This document shows, piece by piece, positions 6,192 through 10,526 of a stretch of DNA of 10,526 nt (positions within the stretch are counted from its first letter, which is position 1; the number at the start of each line of letters is the position of its first letter). The notes beneath the pieces were generated by a model. It was not told the origin of the DNA and did no database searches. It saw only the letters and a program-made list of their open reading frames with translations. Source of the stretch: an uncultured Bacilli bacterium (GTDB lineage: Bacteria > Bacillota_I > Bacilli_A > RF39 > UBA660); assembly GCA_947630205.1 (NCBI GenBank), contig CANRGW010000037.1, positions 1-10,526 on the forward strand, read 5' to 3'. Both the position numbers and the translations under genes were made by a program.

Positions 6192-8539
6192 TATTTAAAA
6201 GTATGTTTTACCCGATCTTTTTCTTCGGCACGTTTACCATTATTAAATCTATCAACCGTACCAACAAGATAACCAGTAATTCTCCGTATTCTTTCAAATT
6301 TTACCCCATCTGTTTCACGTCTACCACATCCTGGACAAATATCTCCAATTACACCTGTAAAACCACACACTGGATCTCTATCAACAGGATGATTAACGGC
6401 TCCATAACCAATACCCGCTTCTTTCATTAAACGAATAACTTTCATGAAAGCATCAACATTTTCAGTCAAATCGCCATCCAATTCAATATAACTTATATGA
6501 CCACCATTAGTTAAGGCATGATATGGTGCTTCTAACTTTATTTTATTAGCAATCGTTGTATTATAATAAACCGGAACATGGAAAGAATTAGTATAATATT
6601 CTCTATCAGTAATACCAGGTAAAACTCCATAAATTGATTTATCAATAGCCGTAAATCTTCCTGATAAGCCCTCAGCAGGTGTTGCTATTAAAGAAAAATT
6701 AAGTTTCATATCTTCTGTATATTTATCACATCTTTCACGCATAAATTTAATAATTTCTAAACCTAATTCTTGACTTGCTTTACTTTCTCCATGATGTTTA
6801 CCAGTTAAAGCCTTTAAACATTCGGCAAGGCCAATAAAGCCAATCGTTAAAGTTCCGTGTTTTAATACTTTTCTTAAATTATCTTTTTCTTTAAGATTTT
6901 TAGAGTCTATCCAAACACCTTGACCAAGTAAAAAAGGAAAATTATAAACATGCTTTTTACATTGAATTTCAAAACGGTCTAATAATTGGTCACGAACTTT
7001 ATCCATTGTTTCTCCAAGTTCTTTATAAAAACCATCTAAATCAGCCTTTTCATTGCTAACTATACCATATTTAATACCTAAACGAGGTAAGTTAATAGAT
7101 GTAAATGACAAGTTACCACGACCAGTTACAATTTCTCTATCTCTATCAACAACATTACCAATTACTCTTGTACGACATCCCATATAAGCAATCTCTGTAT
7201 TATAATCACCCTCTTTATAATATTGTTTATTATAAGGTGCATCAATAAAAGCAAAATTTGGAAATAATCTTTTAGCACTTACTTTACAAGATAACTTAAA
7301 TAAATCAAAATTAGGATCTTTTTCTTTGTAGTTTACACCATCTTTAACTTTAAAGATAGAAATTGGGAATATTGGTGTTTCTCCATTACCAAGTCCTGCT
7401 TCCAAAGCGAGTAAAAAGTTCTTCGTAACCATTCTTCCTTCAAAACTTGTATCTGTACCAAAATTAATAGATGAAAATGGTACTTGGGCTCCTGCTCTTG
7501 AATGCATTGTATTTAAATTATGAATAAATGACTCCATGGCTTGATAGGTTAATTTTTCAACTTTAATAATTGCTTTCTTGTGAGCCTTTCTAAATAAACG
7601 TTCTACTTCACTACTACCATGAAAATACTTTTCAAATTGTTCCATATTAAAATTAACTTCTTTAATTTTGCTAATTTCTTTTTCAATAGCATCCATTTTT
7701 AAGAAAACATCATAACCCATTAACTCTAAATAGTCAAAAAGTAAACTCTTAAATTCTTTTCTAAAACTTTTAACAACACCAGGTGCCATATAATAATCAA
7801 AGGCAGGAATACTTTGACCACCATGTTGGTCATTTTGATTAGATTGAATAACAATAGCCGCAAGGGCTGCATAACTCATAATGCTATTAGGAGTTCTTAA
7901 AAAACCATGTCCCGTTGAAAAACCTTTTTCAAATAAACTAGAAAGGTCAATTTGACAACAAGTTGTTGTTCCCATTGGTAAAAAATCCATATCGTGAATA
8001 TGTATCATACCAGAGTCATGCATATCAGAAAATTCTTTTTTAATGAAATATGACTTAGAAAATTCTTTAGAAATAGTACTTCCATATTGAAGCATTGTTC
8101 CCATTGCTGTATCACCATTTACATTACCATTTTCTCTTTTTAAGTCTTCATCTTTAGCATCTTTTAAAGATAATCCCTCAATTGCCTTAATAAGTTTATG
8201 TTGTCTTTCAATAAACATACTTCTTGATTTTGCTCTTGTCTCACGATAACTAGAAAAACTTTCTAAAACATCAGCATAGCCTAGTTCTCTTAAATAATGT
8301 TCGATTAAATCTTGAATATCTTCAATTTTAATTGTTTTCATATCATGATAGTTTTCATTTATATCTTCAATTACTTTTTTATAAACTAAACTACTATCCT
8401 CAGGAGTATATTTTTCTTCTTTAATACTATCAAATCCTTTTTTAATAGCAAGACCTATTTTATCCTCATTAAAATTAACTTTCTTTCCATCTCTTTTTAT
8501 TACTTTTAAAGTATCACTTTTACATACATCTGTTTTCAT
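6191..8539 (-). CDS. nrdD: Anaerobic (class III) ribonucleoside-triphosphate reductase
   Basis: NrdD reduces ribonucleoside triphosphates to dNTPs with an oxygen-sensitive glycyl radical. The 782-aa protein has an N-terminal ATP-cone (about 11-100, beginning KVIKRDGKKVNFNEDKI) for allosteric activity control. In the barrel, Cys194/Cys195 lie in TTTCCQIDLS and Cys455 in YMGCRTRVIGN, the positions expected for active-site cysteines. NTMHSRAGAQVPFSSINFGTD (343-363) is a family block. The C-terminal zinc region has Cys725, Cys735 and Cys738 (CGFTG...CPGCGR), with Asp-Arg-Asp-Pro where a fourth cysteine occurs in E. coli-type enzymes. The radical glycine is Gly756 in RRITGYLVG. AGGAGG stands 5 nt before the ATG. 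It is the first gene of the nrdD-nrdG operon and marks anaerobic growth. Confidence 0.98.
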   Translation of the reverse strand: MKTDVCKSDTLKVIKRDGKKVNFNEDKIGLAIKKGFDSIKEEKYTPEDSSLVYKKVIEDINENYHDMKTIKIEDIQDLIEHYLRELGYADVLESFSSYRETRAKSRSMFIERQHKLIKAIEGLSLKDAKDEDLKRENGNVNGDTAMGTMLQYGSTISKEFSKSYFIKKEFSDMHDSGMIHIHDMDFLPMGTTTCCQIDLSSLFEKGFSTGHGFLRTPNSIMSYAALAAIVIQSNQNDQHGGQSIPAFDYYMAPGVVKSFRKEFKSLLFDYLELMGYDVFLKMDAIEKEISKIKEVNFNMEQFEKYFHGSSEVERLFRKAHKKAIIKVEKLTYQAMESFIHNLNTMHSRAGAQVPFSSINFGTDTSFEGRMVTKNFLLALEAGLGNGETPIFPISIFKVKDGVNYKEKDPNFDLFKLSCKVSAKRLFPNFAFIDAPYNKQYYKEGDYNTEIAYMGCRTRVIGNVVDRDREIVTGRGNLSFTSINLPRLGIKYGIVSNEKADLDGFYKELGETMDKVRDQLLDRFEIQCKKHVYNFPFLLGQGVWIDSKNLKEKDNLRKVLKHGTLTIGFIGLAECLKALTGKHHGESKASQELGLEIIKFMRERCDKYTEDMKLNFSLIATPAEGLSGRFTAIDKSIYGVLPGITDREYYTNSFHVPVYYNTTIANKIKLEAPYHALTNGGHISYIELDGDLTENVDAFMKVIRLMKEAGIGYGAVNHPVDRDPVCGFTGVIGDICPGCGRRETDGVKFERIRRITGYLVGTVDRFNNGKRAEEKDRVKHTFK

Positions 8540-8556
8540 AAACTCCTCCTAATTTC

Positions 8557-8585
8557 ATTATATATTTTTTTGTTCTATTGAACAA
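8557..8585 (-). promoter_or_regulatory. SigA promoter of nrdD-nrdG with an overlapping operator candidate
   Basis: TTGTTC (8585-8580), a 17-bp spacer and TATAAT (8562-8557). The predicted start lies at the AGGAGG Shine-Dalgarno, leaving a leader of about 10-14 nt. The -35 hexamer is the outer arm of an inverted repeat TTGTTC-N4-GAACAA (8570-8585), so a bound repressor would block the polymerase. The match to NrdR boxes is poor. Confidence 0.65.
8570..8585. promoter_or_regulatory. Operator-like inverted repeat in the nrdD promoter
   Basis: Perfect 6-4-6 inverted repeat TTGTTC-TATT-GAACAA covering the -35 box and part of the spacer. A lone GAACAA half-site lies at 8656-8661. It resembles neither the NrdR box nor the spacing of Rex sites (TTGTT/AACAA half-sites here are 6 nt apart rather than 8). 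The cognate regulator is unknown. Confidence 0.5.
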
Positions 8586-8659
8586 TAAAGATTACACAAA
8601 AAGACATATTCTTTTTATTTAATCTCCTATCTTAATTTAATTATATGTTTTTTCAGAAC

Positions 8660-8686
8660 AAAAAAATGTTGCAATTGCAACATTTT
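8660..8686 (-). terminator. Strong terminator after the TasA-like gene
   Basis: A perfect 10-bp stem AAAATGTTGC / GCAACATTTT around an AATT loop is followed on the minus strand by a total of seven T. It lies about 45 nt after the stop at 8730 and separates that gene from nrdD. Because stem and loop make a 24-bp perfect palindrome it could also be an operator, but the T run makes a terminator more likely. Confidence 0.85.
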
Positions 8687-8729
8687 AACAAACTCTTTTG
8701 GAAACCCTTACTAAATAAGAAAATATTTT

Positions 8730-9251
8730 TTATAACACAATTTGGATGTTTACGTCAAGACTATCTTCTGGTATTTTTTCAATAGCATCAACCCATACTT
8801 TTAAATAAATAGTTTTGGATTTTTTAACTTCTAAATTACTTCCTGTATAAATATTTTCATCTAAAGTTTTCGCATCACCATAAGTAACACCTAAATCTGT
8901 ACTAACCATATATTTTACTTTAATATCTTTATCATTAATTAATTTAACTATATATTTATCTATATCAACATTTCCATTATTAGTAAATGTCAAAACAATA
9001 GGTTTAATTTTTTCTAAATCTTCTTCTTTAGAAATTTTATTTAATTTAATACTTTTAAGTTTATTAACTTTAATACTTTTATCATTTTCAGAAAATTCAA
9101 TAAAGGTATCGCTTGTATCAAAGTTAGTAAGTAAAGCATAACTTGTTCCAGCAAACAAAGTTATAATACAAAATACTGCAATTATTAAAATTTTCTTTTG
9201 TTTTTTAATAGCATTCTCCGTAATACTAAGTTTTTCTCGTCCCTCTTCCAT
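8730..9251 (-). CDS. TasA/camelysin-like exported or membrane-anchored envelope protein, function unknown
   Basis: A 173-aa protein. Its N-terminus has basic residues (KKQKK) and one hydrophobic segment (ILIIAVFCIITLFAGTSYAL), which is either a signal peptide with a possible cut after SYA or a membrane anchor. The rest looks like a beta-sandwich: LTFTNNGNVDIDKYIVKL near residue 90, a YMVSTDLGVTYGDA stretch, and KTIYLKVWVDA before the C-terminal VNIQIVL strand. This layout recalls TasA/camelysin-type matrix or spore-surface proteins of Bacilli, but no diagnostic motif proves it. I chose the ATG at 9251, which has GAGGTGG just upstream; the TTG at 9263 overlaps that Shine-Dalgarno. It has its own promoter and terminator, and follows a gene for another surface-type protein, which suggests an envelope locus. 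Confidence 0.72.
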   Translation of the reverse strand: MEEGREKLSITENAIKKQKKILIIAVFCIITLFAGTSYALLTNFDTSDTFIEFSENDKSIKVNKLKSIKLNKISKEEDLEKIKPIVLTFTNNGNVDIDKYIVKLINDKDIKVKYMVSTDLGVTYGDAKTLDENIYTGSNLEVKKSKTIYLKVWVDAIEKIPEDSLDVNIQIVL

Positions 9252-9274
9252 AATCCACCTCAATTTATACTTTT

Positions 9275-9303
9275 ATTATAAAGTATTTTTATATTTATTA
9301 CAA
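9275..9303 (-). promoter_or_regulatory. SigA promoter of the TasA-like gene
   Basis: TTGTAA (9303-9298), a 17-bp spacer and TATAAT (9280-9275). These are the same hexamers and spacing as the rpmG promoter. It begins immediately after the preceding gene's terminator and leaves a leader of about 17 nt. Confidence 0.75.
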
Positions 9304-9305
9304 GC

Positions 9306-9333
9306 AAAAAGATTTATCAAGGCGATAAATCTT
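9306..9333 (-). terminator. Terminator of the surface-protein gene
   Basis: Perfect 10-bp stem AAGATTTATC / GATAAATCTT around a 5-nt loop, followed on the minus strand by a run of T. It begins 15 nt after the stop codon at 9348. In known DGRs a hairpin often lies just after the variable region; this one is about 100 nt away, so termination is the simpler reading. Confidence 0.82.
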
Positions 9334-9347
9334 CTTAAATACTGTTA

Positions 9348-10526
9348 TTAATCAGCAATGATTTTATAGGGATTTTCTTTAGTGCCATCTCCTGAAATCC
9401 AATTTGTTGATGAAGAAAGAGAAAGGACTGGCCGAACGCCGTAGCCGTAGCTATAAACGTCGCCGTTCCCGAGCACACCGCCGTAGTCGCTCCAGTAAGC
9501 CACATAGAAAGAACCGTAAGACGAAGGGGAAAGCATCCATGAATATCTACTTTTTGCATCACTCATTGTACTATACATCCATGATGTTCCATTTACTGCT
9601 GCATCTTCAAATCCCTCTGCTGAACTTCCTACATTTAATGACTTATCCCAATTCGTATCTATTGCACTTAATCCATAATCACTTGGATACATAAAACTTA
9701 CTAGACTCTTATCATTTTCATCATTCGCATACCATGTTGCATCATTTCCGGACCATACATGACATCCTGAACTTTCGCTCTTAGGGTCACTTGAACTTCC
9801 TTTTCCTCCGACACAACTTTCGACGTCTCTTTCATGCGCATAGGCTTGCTTTGGTGTATCATATGGAGCACTATGTGTATGTACTGTTCCTAAATAATAT
9901 TTTACTGGTACTAGTTTATCTTTCACATCACTTGATAGATAATATAAATATCCATGTCCAGTACCTCCTGTTTCTTGTTCGGCATTTAAATAATATTTCA
10001 ATCCGGCTGTTGGCCAATTGTTTTTATCTGAACTATCACCTTTTAATCTATTCCAGTATGCATAATATTTTGTACTTGTATATTGTATTGTATATGTATT
10101 TCCATCACTTGCTTTGAATGTTGCTGGTAAATAACTTTCTGGTAATACCTCATCTCTTACTATCTTGACATATTGTCCTGCTGTATCGTCTTCAAATATT
10201 CCGATTATTCTCCATTTTTCTTTGGCGTTTGTATTACTTGTTAAGTATATATAGTTGTTAGCCGTTGCTCCACTATATCTATATTCGATTGTTTTTCCTG
10301 CACATGCTTCTACACTATCACATTTTTTTACATTGCTTTTATCTGTTACATCTAACTCTATAGTTTCTCCATCTCTATAATATGCTAGTTTTTTATTCTT
10401 TCTAATAAATTTGTTGGTAAATCTTCTGGTAAAGGTCTTAAATCTCTCGACTTTTCAATGAAATCCCCTTTAACATTTACTTTTACACTTGCATATACAT
10501 CATTATTCCACTCATCTGGTGTATAG
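9348..10526 (-). CDS. Large surface protein with DUF6273/C-type-lectin-like C-terminus, 5'-truncated and split by a -1 frameshift; candidate DGR target
   Basis: The start is beyond the right edge. From 10525 the frame reads YTPDEWNNDVYASVKVNVKG..., resembling an Ig-like repeat, and stops at TAG 10385-10387. The frame one base back continues from KLAYYRDGETIEL at about 10390 to the TAA at 9348, about 346 codons with no start codon before a TTG at 10001, so it is a continuation and not a separate gene. This part has WRIIGIF, YVKIVRDE, NNWPTAGLKYYLN, and at the end SWMLSPSS...GVRPVLSLSS, typical of DUF6273/FGE-like (C-type-lectin-fold) domains of gut Bacillota. Cysteines occur in two pairs (KKCDSVEAC and ESC...SGC). 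The final ~40 codons before LSL are GC-rich with NNC codons. It is probably displayed on the cell surface. Function, ligand and true N-terminus are unknown. Confidence 0.75.
9421..9540 (-). other. GC-rich, NNC-codon island: candidate DGR variable region
   Basis: By direct count 67 of 120 bases are G or C (56%), against a strongly AT-rich surround. On the coding strand the 28 codons for YGSF...YGYGV (9518-9435) include 16 ending in C: TAC x5, GGC x5, AGC x2, GAC x2 and others. Neighbouring genes prefer TAT, GAT, AGT and GGA. It sits where DGR variable regions sit, at the 3' end of a C-type-lectin-like domain. No template repeat or reverse transcriptase is in the window. Confidence 0.5.
10385..10394 (-). 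other. A_AAA_AAC slippery heptamer followed by in-frame TAG
   Basis: In the upstream reading frame the codons are ATA AAA AAC TAG. The heptamer A AAA AAC fits the X_XXY_YYZ rule for -1 slippage, and slipping gives ATA AAA AAA CTA GCA, which joins the open downstream frame. The run is six A. A run of seven A would place both halves in one frame without slippage. No downstream pseudoknot or strong stem is evident. Confidence 0.6.

Noticed and set aside
6203..6430. 75-codon open frame on the + strand
   Set aside because: Entirely antisense to the conserved C-terminus of nrdD, including its zinc and glycyl-radical motifs.
8586..8655. 10-codon ORF after an AGGAG in the nrdD upstream region
   Set aside because: The AGGAG is about 14 nt from the ATG, too far for initiation, and the peptide is tiny and overlaps the operator. 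A TATAAT nearby has no -35.
8540..8659. NrdR boxes and a Rex site upstream of nrdD
   Set aside because: No tandem 16-bp NrdR-type repeats are seen. The TTGTT/AACAA spacing is 2 bp shorter than Rex sites.
8663..8686. 24-bp perfect palindrome upstream of nrdD as a regulator binding site
   Set aside because: It is followed by seven T on the strand of the gene that ends 45 nt before it, and lies about 80 nt above the nrdD promoter, so a terminator explains it better.
9335..9562. 75-codon minus-strand frame beside the surface-protein terminus
   Set aside because: Out of frame with the conserved GVRPVLSL reading and without a ribosome site; an overlapping shadow.
9404..9694. Arg/Lys-rich open frame on the + strand
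   Set aside because: It is antisense to the GC-rich island of the surface-protein gene. The Arg richness comes from reading complementary GCC/CGG codons, and it has no Shine-Dalgarno.
9791..10117. Open frame on the + strand opposite the surface-protein gene
   Set aside because: No ribosome site, and unusual His/Leu/Tyr composition from antisense AT-rich codons. The minus-strand frame has clear family motifs.
1..10526. tRNA, rRNA, CRISPR, IS elements or a DGR template repeat inside the window
   Set aside because: No cloverleaf, rRNA segment, spaced direct repeats or transposase was found, and no second GC-rich A-containing copy of 9421-9540 is present. The tyrosine recombinase looks like a chromosomal Xer, not a mobile integrase.

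Overview
The window is AT-rich throughout, apart from one short GC-rich island near the right end. It reads as chromosomal DNA of an anaerobic, spore-forming low-GC Gram-positive, probably an uncultured gut-type member of class Bacilli. The grounds are spoIVA and a SirA-like gene with an upstream Spo0A box (sporulation), an oxygen-sensitive class III ribonucleotide reductase as the only nucleotide reductase in view, a C+ zinc-ribbon L33, a Lys32-type EF-P, TmcAL, and strong AGGAGG/AGGTGAT Shine-Dalgarno sites. Trp is TGG and no gene needs TGA as a sense codon, so the standard bacterial code applies. The taxon is inference.

Layout: 1-932 (-) is spoIVA, running off the left edge. 1061-1927 (-) is a divergent HipA-like kinase-fold protein, preceded and overlapped by a 41-aa small ORF (1914-2039, -) that has its own consensus promoter and SD. 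2085-2513 (-) is a SirA-like replication inhibitor with a Spo0A-type promoter. 2653-3392 (-) is the rpmG-efp operon, divergent from tmcAL (3602-4747, +). tmcAL converges on a Xer-type tyrosine recombinase (4744-5640, -); their stop codons share the bases TTAA and a terminator lies inside the tmcAL end. 5673-8539 (-) is the nrdD-nrdG operon, with an inverted-repeat operator candidate over its -35 box.

The right end (8730-10526, -) is an envelope region. It holds a membrane-anchored or secreted TasA/camelysin-like protein with its own promoter and terminator. Next to it is the C-terminal part of a large surface protein whose end has a C-type-lectin/FGE-like (DUF6273-like) character and finishes in GVRPVLSL.

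Two features of that last gene are the most interesting in the window. First, codons ~155-195 of its final segment form an island of about 56% GC in which NNC codons (TAC, AGC, GAC, GGC, AAC) dominate. This is what a diversity-generating retroelement (DGR) variable region looks like when adenines of a template repeat are randomised. No template repeat or reverse transcriptase is in the window, so the DGR is a hypothesis. Second, the gene is broken into two frames exactly at A_AAA_AAC followed by TAG. That could be -1 programmed frameshifting, homopolymer phase variation, or a one-base assembly error.

Functionally, the left half mixes sporulation (SpoIVA, SirA) with translation support (L33, EF-P, tRNA-Met acetylation). 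The middle makes deoxynucleotides anaerobically and carries a Xer-family recombinase. The right is a cell-surface module.
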